DNA of 64,000 nucleotides from Tateyamaria sp. Alg231-49 (GCF_900143535.1 NZ_FRFA01000014.1:18496-82495); one strand, 5' to 3'. Numbered from the stretch's first letter, positions 9,401 through 18,435 are shown. Numbers and translations are program-made. Notes: generated by a model from the letters alone, not told the origin.

Positions 9401-10968
9401 TTCTTGGACAGAACAGCAGAGGGCGTGTCATCCCCCATGGAGGCGAGCGCTTCTTTGGCGTCTTCGGCCATGGGCGCAAGGATCTGCTCCAACTCTTCGA
9501 TGGAATACCCGGCTGCAATCTGACGGCGACGCAACTCATCCCCAGTAAACAGAGCCTTTTCCGTGACGCCGGCGATGGCGGGTTCCAGTTCTTTGATCTT
9601 GCCGACCCACTCGCCAAAAGGCTGGCTGGCCGCCAGACGGTCTTTGATTTCGGTGTCGTGGTACATCTTGCCTTCGGCCATATCGACAGCCAGCAACTGC
9701 CCGGGGCCCAGCGCGCCCTTTTCCACGATGTTGCTTTCTTCGAGCGGGACCATGCCGGTTTCAGAGCCCGCAATAACCATCCCATCGCGCGTCACAACAT
9801 AGCGCATCGGACGCAAGCCATTCCGGTCGAGACCCGCACAGACCCAGCGGCCATCAGTCATCGCCAAAGCGGCAGGACCGTCCCAAGGCTCCATCACCGA
9901 GTTGCAGTAGGAATACATATCGCGCCACGCTTCAGGCAGTTCGACGGCCTGCTTGGACCAACTCTCGGGCACCAGCATCGTTTTTGCCATCGGTGCATTG
10001 CGCCCAGCGCGCACCAGCACCTCGAACACGGCGTCCAGCGCGGCAGAGTCACTCGATCCGGACGCCACAATTGGTTTGATGTCTTCGGCCATGTCGCCAA
10101 AGGCACCGCTTGCCATGCGAATCTCGTGGCTCTTCATCCAGTTGATGTTGCCCCTCAGCGTGTTGATCTCGCCATTGTGAGCCAACATGCGGAAGGGCTG
10201 GGCCAGCCACCACTGCGGGAAGGTATTTGTGGAATAACGCTGGTGATAGATCGCAAAGGCACTCTCGAACCGCTCATCCATCAGGTCGGGGTAAAACTCC
10301 GCCACCTGTTCGGCCAGCATCATGCCTTTGTAGATGATCGACCGGCAGGACATCGACGCGATGTAAAGGGTCGGCACCTGTGCCGCCTGTGCCGCCTTTT
10401 CGATGCGGCGGCGGATCACGTACAACTCGCGCTCAAACGTCTCTTCATCCACGTCCTTGGAGTTTGAAATCAGGATCTGTTCAATCTCGGGCCGGGTCGC
10501 ATTCGCCTTTTCGCCAAGGCAGGAAATATCCACGGGCACGTGCCGCCAGCCATAGATGTAATAGCCCATGCGCAGCACTTCGGTTTCGACGATGGTTCGG
10601 CAGGTTTCCTGCGCGCCAAAGTCGGTGCGGGGCAAAAACACCTGCCCCACGGCCATCAACCGATCACGATCCGGCGTATGGCCGGTGCGCTCAATCTGGT
10701 CATAGAAGAATGGGACTGGGATCTGCACGTGAATGCCCGCACCATCACCGGTTTTACCATCCGCATCTACAGCGCCACGATGCCAGATTGCTTTCAGCGC
10801 CTTGATGCCATTTTCGACAACCGCGCGGCTTTTGGAGCCATCCACCGACACAACAAGGCCAACACCACAGGAACTGTGCTCTTCCTCTTGCGAATACAGA
10901 CCTGTCTCGGCCATCAACGCGCGTTTGGCTTCCTCGCGGGCCACCCATTCGGCATCATATTTGGTCAT
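6439..10968 (-). CDS. gltB: Glutamate synthase (NADPH) large subunit
   Basis: GltB transfers the glutamine amide to 2-oxoglutarate. The 1509-residue protein shows the full domain order: a propeptide to residue 33, then Cys34 (CGVGLV) as the class II amidotransferase nucleophile; the central domain; the FMN synthase domain with SGEGGEDPAHF and the 3Fe-4S cysteines in CIMVRQCQSNTCPVGVC; and the C-terminal GXGXG beta-helix (SGGTVVVRPP to GGVAVILGE). The start overlaps the stop of the exported protein upstream (ATGA), with AAAGGA 9 bases before it. GltD is encoded further upstream on the same strand, separated by two other genes. Confidence 0.97.
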   Translation of the reverse strand: MTKYDAEWVAREEAKRALMAETGLYSQEEEHSSCGVGLVVSVDGSKSRAVVENGIKALKAIWHRGAVDADGKTGDGAGIHVQIPVPFFYDQIERTGHTPDRDRLMAVGQVFLPRTDFGAQETCRTIVETEVLRMGYYIYGWRHVPVDISCLGEKANATRPEIEQILISNSKDVDEETFERELYVIRRRIEKAAQAAQVPTLYIASMSCRSIIYKGMMLAEQVAEFYPDLMDERFESAFAIYHQRYSTNTFPQWWLAQPFRMLAHNGEINTLRGNINWMKSHEIRMASGAFGDMAEDIKPIVASGSSDSAALDAVFEVLVRAGRNAPMAKTMLVPESWSKQAVELPEAWRDMYSYCNSVMEPWDGPAALAMTDGRWVCAGLDRNGLRPMRYVVTRDGMVIAGSETGMVPLEESNIVEKGALGPGQLLAVDMAEGKMYHDTEIKDRLAASQPFGEWVGKIKELEPAIAGVTEKALFTGDELRRRQIAAGYSIEELEQILAPMAEDAKEALASMGDDTPSAVLSKKYRPLSHFFRQNFSQVTNPPIDSLREFRVMSLKTRFGNLKNVLDESSAQTEIITLDSPFVGNAQWDEVARQFNAELVEIDCTFTPGPGALNNELGKIRREVEDAVRSGAGHIVLTDQHSDGEKIAMPMILATSAVHSHLTRKGLRTFCSLNVRSAECIDPHYFAVLIGCGATVVNAYLAEDSLADRIDRGLIDGTLTEAVARYRNAIDQGLLKIMAKMGISVVSSYRGGLNFEAVGLSRAMCAEYFPGMTSRISGIGITGIQSKAEEIHSLGWGGTNVLPIGGFYKARNSGETHAWEATSMHMLQMACNKASYAMWKQYSAKMKSAPPIHLRDLLDIKPLGAPIPLEEVESITSIRKRFVTPGMSLGALSPEAHKTLNVAMNRIGAKSDSGEGGEDPAHFHPEPNGDNPSAKIKQVASGRFGVTAEYLNQCEELEIKVAQGAKPGEGGQLPGMKVTDLIARLRHSTKGVTLISPPPHHDIYSIEDLAQLIYDLKQINPRCKVTVKLVASSGVGTIAAGVAKAKADVILISGHNGGTGASPATSIKYAGLPWEMGLTEAHQVLSMNNLRERVTLRTDGGLRTGRDIVMAAMLGAEEYGIGTAALIAMGCIMVRQCQSNTCPVGVCTQDEALRDKFTGNADKVVNLITFYAQEVRELLAEIGARSMDDVIGRADLLAQVSRGSAHLDDLDLNPLLITVDGAADIVYNRDKDRNAVPDTLDAQIVRDAARFLEDGEKMQLSYAVQNTHRTVGTRTSSHIVKQFGMRNTLQPDHLTVKLTGSAGQSLGAFAAPGLKLEVSGDANDYVGKGLSGGTVVVRPPMASPIVAADNTIIGNTVLYGATDGFLFAAGRAGERFAVRNSGAHVVIEGCGSNGCEYMTGGVAVILGEIGANFGAGMTGGMAYLYDPDGIAMDRMNMETLVACPVTVLHWMTQLEELLERHLRETGSAKAADILQHWDNEQHHFLQVCPKEMLVHLPAPLSLDKGAIPAE

Positions 10969-11666
10969 TGGTCATATCCTTTCGCAGTCGGGACGTAGCG
11001 GGCCAAAGAGGCCTCGCAGTCATAAAGTGGGGTCTTTGAGAAGAAGCCGGGTTCGCCCGGGTAGATGAAGTCAACGGGCGTCTTGTCGATCTCGTAGGCA
11101 CCGTTCGCGCCCTCGCCCTTGTAAGTTCCAGCGATGAAACGACGATGGCGGACCGAGACGTATTCGCTACCGGTCACTTCCAGCATAACACCGTCGGTGG
11201 TCTCGTGGCGGGCGGTGAACTCGGTGACAAGAAGGGGCTCACCATCAATCACCACTTCTTCGCCGGTCAGTCGGTCAAAGCCGACGACACGAACGGGGCC
11301 GGACTCGCCACGTTGAACAAAGTCATAGGCATCGGTTCCAGTTTCCAGCAGTTCGGTCAGGCTTGCTGGATCATCCGCAGGCTGCACCAGAACCTCGCGA
11401 CTGGTGGGGAACAGATCATAGCTTTCCAGCCACTGGGTCTCGTAGTCGATCTTGGAAATAAAGAACGGTCCATCGACATCAAATTCTACGCGCCAGTTTT
11501 CACCGGGCTGATCGGCCTCACACGTATAGATGTTGGACAGGGAACAACTGCGCGATTGCACAGTCAGTTCCGCGGTACACCCGTCGGGTGGATAAAACAG
11601 TGTAGGGTCCTGTGCCGCAACAGGCCCTGCCATCAAAGCGGCGCAAAGAGGCAACGCATATCTCAC
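10965..11666 (-). CDS. Exported protein of unknown function in the glutamate synthase cluster
   Basis: The 233-residue protein starts at a GTG that overlaps the preceding stop (GTGA) with a strong GGAGGGG ribosome site 6 bases away. A signal peptide (MRYALPLCAALMAGPVAAQ) is followed by a cysteine-containing N-terminal region (CTAELTVQSRSCSLSNIYTC) and a beta-rich body. Four cysteines in the first 60 residues and one near the C-terminus suggest disulphides in the periplasm. I do not recognise the family. Both ends overlap neighbouring genes by 4 bp, so it is translated with the GFA gene and gltB, although a periplasmic protein has no obvious role in glutamate synthesis. Confidence 0.75.
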   Translation of the reverse strand: MRYALPLCAALMAGPVAAQDPTLFYPPDGCTAELTVQSRSCSLSNIYTCEADQPGENWRVEFDVDGPFFISKIDYETQWLESYDLFPTSREVLVQPADDPASLTELLETGTDAYDFVQRGESGPVRVVGFDRLTGEEVVIDGEPLLVTEFTARHETTDGVMLEVTGSEYVSVRHRRFIAGTYKGEGANGAYEIDKTPVDFIYPGEPGFFSKTPLYDCEASLARYVPTAKGYDQ

Positions 11667-12103
11667 TGCGACCCCTCCAAATCAGGGTTCAACGCCAGAA
11701 CATCCGCGCGGGTCAGTTGTTTGTGACCGTCACCGGCATAGGCAAAGCTGTCAGGCTTATGGTCGACAAATATCTCGTGCGTCAGGGTGAACCCGTCAGG
11801 GTCGTCAAACAGACCAATGGGCAAATCAGTGCTGCCGAACCACTCGCCTTCCTTCGTCTGGCGGAAATAGAGATTGGTGCCGCACTGACGACACCACGCC
11901 CGCTCGGCCCAGTCGCTGCCGGCACGGGTCGCGATATGTTCTTGCCCTTGCCAAGTCACATCCTCGGTCTTGATACTCACCTCAAGCAAAGCAGACCCGG
12001 TCCAGCGGCGACACATCTCGCAATGGCAGATGCCGAACGTGTCAGGCACATTCACGGCTTCAAAGCGCACAGCTCCGCAAAGGCATCCTCCTGACTTGTC
12101 CAT
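11663..12103 (-). CDS. GFA family (CENP-V/GFA domain) zinc protein
   Basis: The 146-residue protein has the GFA fold cysteines: GGCLCGAVRFE near residue 6, CHCEMCRRWTG near residue 27, and CRQCGTNLYF near residue 71. These bind two zinc ions in the family, which is named for glutathione-dependent formaldehyde-activating enzyme, although most members are uncharacterised. The ATG at 12103 has GGAG 7 bases upstream. It lies 110 bp after gltD and overlaps the next gene. Its presence in this operon does not prove a role in nitrogen assimilation. Confidence 0.88.
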   Translation of the reverse strand: MDKSGGCLCGAVRFEAVNVPDTFGICHCEMCRRWTGSALLEVSIKTEDVTWQGQEHIATRAGSDWAERAWCRQCGTNLYFRQTKEGEWFGSTDLPIGLFDDPDGFTLTHEIFVDHKPDSFAYAGDGHKQLTRADVLALNPDLEGSQ

Positions 12104-12213
12104 TTCATCGCTCCGTATTTGTCAGACGAACTGACCTATCTTTCTAGTGTTTCAAAAACTGAACGCATTTCGGTGTTCGTCCAGTGCACACGCAGTGCAT
12201 CGTCTTTTCGGGT

Positions 12214-13647
12214 CTATTCCGCCGCAATCGCCGCCGTGCCAAATCCGGCCAGAATCGCATCCGCGCAGTCACGTCCATCACGGATGGCCCAGACCACAAG
12301 GGATGCACCGCGCACGATGTCGCCAACAGCGTAAACGCCATCCATCTGCGTCTTGCCGGTGGTAAAGGCGGCTTTGATCGTGCCCCAGCGGGTCACTTCC
12401 AACGCTGGTTGATCCCACATGGTCGGCAGCGCCTCAGGCTCAAAGCCCAGCGCCTTGATGACCAGATCCGCCTCTTCGACATAATCCGCGCCCTCGATGA
12501 CTTCGGGCGCCTGACGCCCTGTGGCATCGGGCGCGCCAAGACGCATTTTTTGGACCATCACGCCAGCCACCTTGTCGCCGTCTGTGGTGAACCCCTTGGG
12601 CGCGCTCAACCATTCAAATATCACGCCTTCTTCTTCGGCGTTTTGCACTTCGCGCTGGCTGCCGGGCATGTTGGCCTTGTCACGACGGTAAAGGCATTTG
12701 ACAGACGTCGCGCCTTGCCGGATCGACGTGCGTACGCAGTCCATCGCCGTATCACCGCCACCGATGACCACAACGCGCTTTCCTTCTGCATTCAGTCGGC
12801 CCGTATCGAACTCGGGAACCTCGTCGCCAAAGCTTTTGCGGTTGCTCGCGGTCAGAAAATCAATGGCCTTCTCAATGCCCGCAACTTCGCCGTTAGGCAT
12901 TGTAAGGTCACGGCTTTTGTACACACCAGTCGCAATAATCACGGCGTCATGTTCCGCCTTGATGGACGCAAAAATGTCAGCGTCAACTTCGCAGTTCAGT
13001 TCAAACTTCACGCCACCCTGCTCAAGCTGTTCGTTGCGGCGCATCACCACGTCTTTTTCAAGCTTGAAGCCGGGGATGCCATAGGTCAACAACCCGCCCG
13101 CACGATCATAGCGGTCATAGATGGTGACCTGAACGCCCGCACGGCGCAGCACGTCTGCGGCGGCCAAACCACCGGGGCCGGAGCCAATGATACCGACAGA
13201 TTCGGCACGTTCAGTGACTGGTTTGATGGGCTGTACCCATCCTTTTTCCCAGGCAGTGTCCGTGATGTATTTTTCAACCGAACCGATCGTGACCGTACCG
13301 TGGCCAGACTGTTCGATTACGCAATTGCCCTCACACAGGCGGTCTTGCGGGCAGATGCGACCACAGATTTCCGGGAACGTGTTTGTCGCCTGGCTGATCT
13401 CGTAGGCCTCTTGCAAGCGTCCCTCAGCGGTCAGTCGCAGCCAATCGGGAATGTTGTTGTGCAGCGGGCAGTGGGACTGGCAATAGGGCACGCCACACTG
13501 CGAACACCGGCTGGATTGCTCAGCGGCCTTGGCAGTGGCGTACTCTGCATAAATCTCGTTGAAATCCTCACGGCGGATCTCTGCGTCACGCTTTTCGGGC
13601 ATGTCGCGTTCGATCTTGGTGAATTTCAGCATAGGCTGCTCAGCCAT
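12214..13647 (-). CDS. gltD: Glutamate synthase (NADPH) small subunit
   Basis: GltD passes electrons from NADPH through FAD and two 4Fe-4S clusters to GltB. The 477-residue protein has the cysteine pattern CSQCGVPYCQSHCP near residue 45 and CGRICPQDRLCEGNC near residue 95, the FAD-binding GSGPGGLAAADVLRRAG near residue 150, and the NADPH-binding GGGDTAMDCVRTSIRQGA near residue 290. An AGGAG ribosome site lies 7 bases before the ATG at 13647. It is the first gene of the cluster, and a 217-bp gap separates it from the divergent uppP gene and must hold both promoters. Confidence 0.96.
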   Translation of the reverse strand: MAEQPMLKFTKIERDMPEKRDAEIRREDFNEIYAEYATAKAAEQSSRCSQCGVPYCQSHCPLHNNIPDWLRLTAEGRLQEAYEISQATNTFPEICGRICPQDRLCEGNCVIEQSGHGTVTIGSVEKYITDTAWEKGWVQPIKPVTERAESVGIIGSGPGGLAAADVLRRAGVQVTIYDRYDRAGGLLTYGIPGFKLEKDVVMRRNEQLEQGGVKFELNCEVDADIFASIKAEHDAVIIATGVYKSRDLTMPNGEVAGIEKAIDFLTASNRKSFGDEVPEFDTGRLNAEGKRVVVIGGGDTAMDCVRTSIRQGATSVKCLYRRDKANMPGSQREVQNAEEEGVIFEWLSAPKGFTTDGDKVAGVMVQKMRLGAPDATGRQAPEVIEGADYVEEADLVIKALGFEPEALPTMWDQPALEVTRWGTIKAAFTTGKTQMDGVYAVGDIVRGASLVVWAIRDGRDCADAILAGFGTAAIAAE

Positions 13648-13864
13648 GGTGGTCTCCTGCCAGTCTTGGTTGGTTCGGGCGCAATAAATGATCTGCGGCT
13701 GGAATAAAAGGCAGCATTGCTTACCTAATAGTAGAATCTTTGCATGAAATGAGCAAGTTGCCGCACTTTATTTGCTGGTTTTAGGTCCGTATCGGACTTT
13801 ATTGGCCATTTGCGTTCAGAATCATAGGCTTGTAGACGTATGGTAGCATAAGGGCACGCAGGCC

Positions 13865-14668
13865 ATGACTCTTTTTCAACTTCTGATAGTGGCCATCATT
13901 CAAGGGGTGACCGAATTCTTGCCGGTCTCTTCCTCCGGCCACCTTATATTGTTGCCCACACTGACAGGCACACCAGATCAAGGGCTCGCCATTGACGTGG
14001 CCGTTCACGTCGGGACATTGTTTGCAGTGATCATCTACTTTTGGAGCGACGTGAAAATCGCCGCAGGCGGCGTTTTGCGCCTTGTTCAGGGTCGCATCGA
14101 CACGCCCGGTGCGTTCCTGGCGCTTTGCCTGATCACCGCCACTATCCCGGCCCTGATCGTGGGCTTTGCCATCAAGATCACCGGAATGGACGAGGCCATG
14201 CGCTCCGTTGCCGTGATCGGGTGGACCATGCTGATCTTCGGTCTGGTCCTTTATTGGGCCGACCGCTTTGGTGATACCACGCGCACGGCGAATGAATGGA
14301 CCCTGAAACACGCCGCCATTATGGGATTGGCCCAATGCCTCGCTTTGATCCCGGGCACGTCCCGCTCGGGCATCACAATCACGGCCGCCCGGCAACTGGG
14401 CTATGGGCGTGCGGACGCCGCCAGACTTGCTATGCTGATGTCGATCCCCGTGATCCTCGCCTCTGGCGCAGTTTTGAGCCTGGATATCATTGGACAAACC
14501 AACTGGGCGTTAGCACGAGATGCAGGCATTGCAGCAGCCTTCGCCTTTGTGTCGGCCCTTGCAGCATTGGTTTTGATGATGCGCCTGCTGCGCAGTGTCA
14601 GCTTTACACCATACGTGATCTACCGCGTGATCCTAGGGATTGGCCTGCTGATCTGGGCCTACACTTAG
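13865..14668 (+). CDS. uppP: Undecaprenyl-diphosphate phosphatase
   Basis: UppP (BacA) recycles undecaprenyl diphosphate to the lipid carrier used in cell-wall and polysaccharide synthesis. The 267-residue multi-pass membrane protein has both family motifs: the Glu-rich VTEFLPVSSSGHLIL at residues 17-31 and PGTSRSG near residue 163. About eight hydrophobic segments are visible. The last four bases overlap the last four of the convergent NDUFA9-like gene. The ribosome site before the ATG at 13865 is weak. Confidence 0.95.
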   Translation: MTLFQLLIVAIIQGVTEFLPVSSSGHLILLPTLTGTPDQGLAIDVAVHVGTLFAVIIYFWSDVKIAAGGVLRLVQGRIDTPGAFLALCLITATIPALIVGFAIKITGMDEAMRSVAVIGWTMLIFGLVLYWADRFGDTTRTANEWTLKHAAIMGLAQCLALIPGTSRSGITITAARQLGYGRADAARLAMLMSIPVILASGAVLSLDIIGQTNWALARDAGIAAAFAFVSALAALVLMMRLLRSVSFTPYVIYRVILGIGLLIWAYT

Positions 14669-15645
14669 GCGCGCAGGTTCTTGGCGCTTTCCTTGATCGC
14701 GTCATACTGACCCGACGGGCGGAACCGCCACAGGTAGTCGGGTAGGATCGACTCCATAGCAACCGGTTCAATCCCCATATCCGCAAGACCCTTGGCCCCA
14801 TCGGACACAACATTGTCATGGCGCAGGTTACGCACCTGATCGCGGGTAATCTGCGCGGAGACCAAACCCAACGACAGGACCTGTACTGCCTCAAGACCAA
14901 AGGCCATGATGTTGGCAGCAAAGAAGGGGATATTCACAACCGAACGGCGGCGGCGAATGATATCCAGCATGGCGCTCATCAGCTCGCGGAACGATTGCAC
15001 CTCAGGACCACCCAGTTCGTAGACACCTGGCGCAATATCGCGAGTCAAAGCAGCCTCTGCCGCTTTGGCCACATCATCGACATAGACAGGCTGAAACAGC
15101 GTATCTGCCCCAACAACAGGCAGCACAGGACCCATCCGCGTCATGCCCGCAAAGCGGTTGAAAAATCCGTCTTCTGCTCCGAACACGATCGAAGGGCGCA
15201 GGATCACAGCTTCTGGCATATGCTCTAGCACAGCCGCCTCACCCTCACCTTTGGTACGGGCATAGTCGCTGTCGCTGTTTGCATCCGCGCCGATGGCGGA
15301 AATCTGCACCATCTTGGCGACACCGGACGCCGCAGCAATGCGTGCAACCCGGCCCGCGCCTTCGGCCTGCACGGAGTCGAACGTGTTCTTTCCATTGCGC
15401 GCCAGAATACCGACGCAGTTTACGACAGCGTCCGCCCCCTGCATGACCTCGGCCACAGACGCGTCATCACGGATGTTGCACAAGACAGGTTCGACCTGTC
15501 CAACAACCCCATAAGGTTTGACAAACATTGCCTCGTTCGGCCTGCGTACAGCGACACGCACCCGCCATCCGGCCTTGGCCATCCGCTGCGCAATATACCG
15601 CCCGACAAAACCCGATCCGCCATAGATAGTGACCAGTTTGGACAT
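14665..15645 (-). CDS. Complex I NDUFA9-like NAD(P)H-binding protein
   Basis: The 326-residue protein is an atypical short-chain dehydrogenase with the N-terminal dinucleotide motif IYGGSGFVGRYIAQRMAK (residues 8-25), followed by NCVGILARNG and RPSIVFGAEDGFFNRFA, features shared with NDUFA9, an accessory subunit of respiratory complex I in mitochondria and some alphaproteobacteria. The classical Tyr-x-x-x-Lys catalytic pair is not evident, in line with a structural role. A GAGGAG ribosome site precedes the ATG at 15645. No nuo genes are in the window, so the complex I link rests on family knowledge. Confidence 0.82.
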   Translation of the reverse strand: MSKLVTIYGGSGFVGRYIAQRMAKAGWRVRVAVRRPNEAMFVKPYGVVGQVEPVLCNIRDDASVAEVMQGADAVVNCVGILARNGKNTFDSVQAEGAGRVARIAAASGVAKMVQISAIGADANSDSDYARTKGEGEAAVLEHMPEAVILRPSIVFGAEDGFFNRFAGMTRMGPVLPVVGADTLFQPVYVDDVAKAAEAALTRDIAPGVYELGGPEVQSFRELMSAMLDIIRRRRSVVNIPFFAANIMAFGLEAVQVLSLGLVSAQITRDQVRNLRHDNVVSDGAKGLADMGIEPVAMESILPDYLWRFRPSGQYDAIKESAKNLRA

Positions 15646-15785
15646 AGCCCGCTCCTCGCGCTTGATTGCATATGGTCTAGCGGCCTCATGTCAGCCAGAC
15701 AAGACGCCAATTTGGCGCGGTGGCGTTCGTTTCAATGATTTTGAGACACTGACCTTTTAACCCTCTCAACGGGTCTAGAATCGGA

Positions 15786-15808
15786 TTGACACCTTATGAG
15801 ACTGCGCA
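15786..15808 (+). promoter_or_regulatory. Probable sigma-70 promoter of tRNA-Leu
   Basis: A perfect -35 hexamer TTGACA at 15786-15791 is followed 16-17 bases later by ATACAC or TACACG, a partial -10 match, and the tRNA begins about 25 bases further on. The spacing fits a stable RNA promoter. The -10 match is imperfect, so this is a prediction. Confidence 0.5.
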
Positions 15809-15831
15809 TACACGCCTGTCCACCGACCCGT

Positions 15832-15918
<87 letters not shown>

Positions 15919-16267
15919 TATATTTCATATAACTCATTGATTCATAGAGCTTAACAGGTTTTGATATTTTTTATATCCCCCTAAATACCCCCCTTAGTGC
16001 CGTTGGTGGATTTTTGTTTGGGACCTAGACCTACAAAATTCTAACGCACCAAAATGCCACAAAGCGGACCTTCGATGCGCGATGCCCCAATGACCGAGTT
16101 GCGGACTTAGCCGCCATTTCGGGCATCGTGCACCAATGACCGCTTAGAATGCGTATTCAGAGCATGACTGCGGCGGCGAACCGAATTAAATGCAGGAAAC
16201 ATCGTTGAATTGCAGAAATGCCAACCTAGGATATAATTTTAGATTTAAATCAGAAGGTTAGGCAGAA
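15919..16267. other. Non-coding left end of the element
   Basis: These 349 bp hold no convincing reading frame. They contain the C-rich repeat at 15975-15996, shared with the integrase end of the element, and a segment around 16060-16140 in which the string caatgaccg occurs twice near GC-rich palindromic pieces and the phrase caaagcggaccttcg. I recall similar aagcggac-type strings scattered through Rhodobacterales intergenic DNA, but could not search. The promoter of the first LuxR-type gene probably lies in the AT-rich part near 16190-16255. Confidence 0.5.
15975..15996 (+). repeat. C-rich 22-bp repeat near attL, candidate integrase arm site
   Basis: This 22-bp sequence (two runs of C separated by TAAATA) matches 26255-26276 at 21 of 22 positions, and part of it appears inverted at 26331-26345. 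The copies lie just inside the two ends of the element, where lambda-type integrases bind arm sites. Binding is inferred from position and repetition. Confidence 0.55.
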
Positions 16268-17416
16268 GTGTTGGAAAATACCCAAGAAACGATACTAAAA
16301 ATCTATGACGCCGCTGCCGATGACGCACTTTGGCCCGATGTTCTTCAACGTATCGCAGATGGGGCAAATGCCGCAGGATCTTTGGTGCTCCGGCACTCGG
16401 GCCATGGTGACGATCTGCACCTCTCTGCACCATACGTTTCCAACGTCGATCACAGGGGTATTATTGACGCCTACCTGGGTGAGTTTCGCAACGACGAAGT
16501 CCGCGATCAGCTCATTCTGGTGGATCACACGTCAGTTACTGATGATATCAACCTTCTGGAGGATGATGTCCTGGCACCAGACCTGGAAACGCTGAAAAGC
16601 CTGCCAAGTGTGCGCCGATTACAAGAAGGTGGCTTACTACATCGCGCTGCATGTCTTTTGAACAAAGATAATACGGGCGCGTTTCGCTTTGCCATTCAAT
16701 TAGATGAAACCCGCGGGCGATTAAGCCCAGAGGAAAAGGCATACCTGATGACCCTGTTGCCGCACCTGGCAAAGGCATTTGATCTGGGCCAGCCTGCATA
16801 TCAGGTAGCATCCAATAACTTAGGCCTTTTGGGTGCGATTGATCATCTAAACATTGGAATATGTGTTCTAGATGCCGTCGGCCGAGTGGCGACAAAAAAT
16901 GCTGAATTTGACAGGCAACTGGATCTCCACAGCGTGTTCTCCGTTGCTAAGGACGGCAAATTCCAATTCTCATCCCCTGACCACCAGAAAAATCTGTCTG
17001 ATTTGCAGGTATCTGCCCTAAAACATGGCAGATTTGGCGCACGACCCCGAAAAGAAGCGATTCCAACTGGAAATGACGGGTACCTTTGTATTGAGTTTAT
17101 TCCCCTGGACCGAAGTGCGGAGATGGGAACTACCAGATTTGAAGGCACTATTCTTTACAGTTCAGATACCAGCCGACCAAGACATTTGCAGATCGAGGCA
17201 ATTCAGCTTGCACACGGCCTAACTGCGACGGAAGCCGAAATAATCAGTGCCATGGCTGACGGTTTCACCAACACACAGATCGCAGAACAACGAGAACGCT
17301 CCGTGACAACGATAACGTCCCAGGTCAAATCTATTCTGGCGAAAACCAATTGCTCAACCAGGACACAATTGGTGCGCCTAATGATGAGTTTTGGTGCGGA
17401 TTTCCTGAATAAATAG
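16268..17416 (+). CDS. LuxR-type transcriptional regulator (element cargo 1)
   Basis: The 382-residue protein starts at a GTG with AGAAGG about 10 bases upstream. Residues 1-300 have no family I can name with certainty but look like a PAS- or GAF-like sensor region. The C-terminal 70 residues are a GerE/LuxR helix-turn-helix: the start LTATEAEIISAMADG, the recognition part NTQIAEQRERSVTTITSQVKSILAKT, then STRTQLVRLM. No acyl-homoserine-lactone domain is evident. It is read in the direction of the VPLPA-CTERM gene 144 bp downstream and could regulate it. Codon use is more AT-rich than in the flanking chromosome. Confidence 0.8.
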   Translation: MLENTQETILKIYDAAADDALWPDVLQRIADGANAAGSLVLRHSGHGDDLHLSAPYVSNVDHRGIIDAYLGEFRNDEVRDQLILVDHTSVTDDINLLEDDVLAPDLETLKSLPSVRRLQEGGLLHRAACLLNKDNTGAFRFAIQLDETRGRLSPEEKAYLMTLLPHLAKAFDLGQPAYQVASNNLGLLGAIDHLNIGICVLDAVGRVATKNAEFDRQLDLHSVFSVAKDGKFQFSSPDHQKNLSDLQVSALKHGRFGARPRKEAIPTGNDGYLCIEFIPLDRSAEMGTTRFEGTILYSSDTSRPRHLQIEAIQLAHGLTATEAEIISAMADGFTNTQIAEQRERSVTTITSQVKSILAKTNCSTRTQLVRLMMSFGADFLNK

Positions 17417-17560
17417 TAATTCGTCCCCCATTTGGAGGATGCGGTCTTGCGACGGCCAACTATTCTGGCCGCTATGCTGTTCGTTTCAGGTCGTGAACTT
17501 CGAGCGTTCGACGGTCGGTTTGGAATTATCAACACTTTTTAGGTGTTCGAAGGGGAAATT

Positions 17561-18355
17561 ATGAAATCTTTATCAGTGGCAATCGCACTTTCAACGCTCG
17601 CGATGGCAAATGTTTCAACATCAGTAAATGCAGCAACCGTTGTCGCTGGTGATCTCGCTCAAGACGGTTACAACTATGTTCTGGAAGCAGGCTCAGGCGG
17701 TGGTCGGCTTGGTGACGGGGGTCCCTATTCAGCAGTCGCTGGGATTTCACCAGGTACCGCCTACGCGTCCGGTAGTTATAGCTGCATTCCAAGCGAAAAC
17801 TATAACCCAGTTGTAAGTACATCAGGCCGCTGTGCCAACTATCAGCAAGCTTATGCGCGTTCAGAATATACCTACCGGATCGAAGCGACAGCAAGTGACG
17901 CGTTTTATCAGGAAACAGGTCTCGTCGGATTGGTACAAATTCCGCTCATTTACAACTGGTCTGTTTTGGCTGAGGGCGGATTGAACGGCGGGATCGCAGA
18001 CGCCAGCGTGAGATTCACCGGGGGGCCAGAAATATACATCAGAGAAGCTGCCGTCGGTGAACGTACATTTCAAGCTGGGACTCATAAGTTTTTCAATGGC
18101 ACCAATGTTCGTCTATTGGCCTTGGTCATAGGTGATGGTCGTGCGGTTGCTGACCCCTTTGGCGGAGTTGACCCTGATTGGGAGTACGCTCAGTTTGCAA
18201 GCTTGATCGACATCAATACAAGTCCGGTCATTTTCGATAGCGTCACCGATGGCATTTCGTCGGTCCCGCTCCCTGCTTCTGGCTTGATGCTAATTGCTGG
18301 TGTTTTGGGGATTGCTGGCGTTGCAAGACGCAAAAAGCTCAACGCGCAAGCTTGA
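17561..18355 (+). CDS. Exported VPLPA-CTERM sorting-domain protein
   Basis: The ATG at 17561 has AAGGGG 6 bases upstream. A signal peptide (ends near VNAAT) leads a 264-residue protein. The mature part is rich in Gly, Ser and Tyr with two cysteine-containing stretches (SYSCIPSE, SGRCANYQ) and looks beta-structured. The C-terminus has VPLPASG, a hydrophobic helix (LMLIAGVLGIAGVA) and the basic cluster RRKK, which is the VPLPA-CTERM signal recognised by exosortase in Roseobacter-group bacteria. Such proteins are processed and displayed at, or released from, the surface, often with exopolysaccharide. The exosortase is not in the window and must be supplied by the host. Confidence 0.85.
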   Translation: MKSLSVAIALSTLAMANVSTSVNAATVVAGDLAQDGYNYVLEAGSGGGRLGDGGPYSAVAGISPGTAYASGSYSCIPSENYNPVVSTSGRCANYQQAYARSEYTYRIEATASDAFYQETGLVGLVQIPLIYNWSVLAEGGLNGGIADASVRFTGGPEIYIREAAVGERTFQAGTHKFFNGTNVRLLALVIGDGRAVADPFGGVDPDWEYAQFASLIDINTSPVIFDSVTDGISSVPLPASGLMLIAGVLGIAGVARRKKLNAQA

Positions 18356-18435
18356 TCGGTTCAACACAAAAGTCTGCGCCACAATGTTGGAGGAGGCGTT
18401 TCATGTGGGGAATGTTGTGTTGGGGCTATTGACCT

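Noticed and set aside
7093..10467. Very long open frame on the plus strand opposite gltB
   Set aside because: It is the antisense of the conserved gltB gene; the histidine- and arginine-rich product is typical of a shadow frame.
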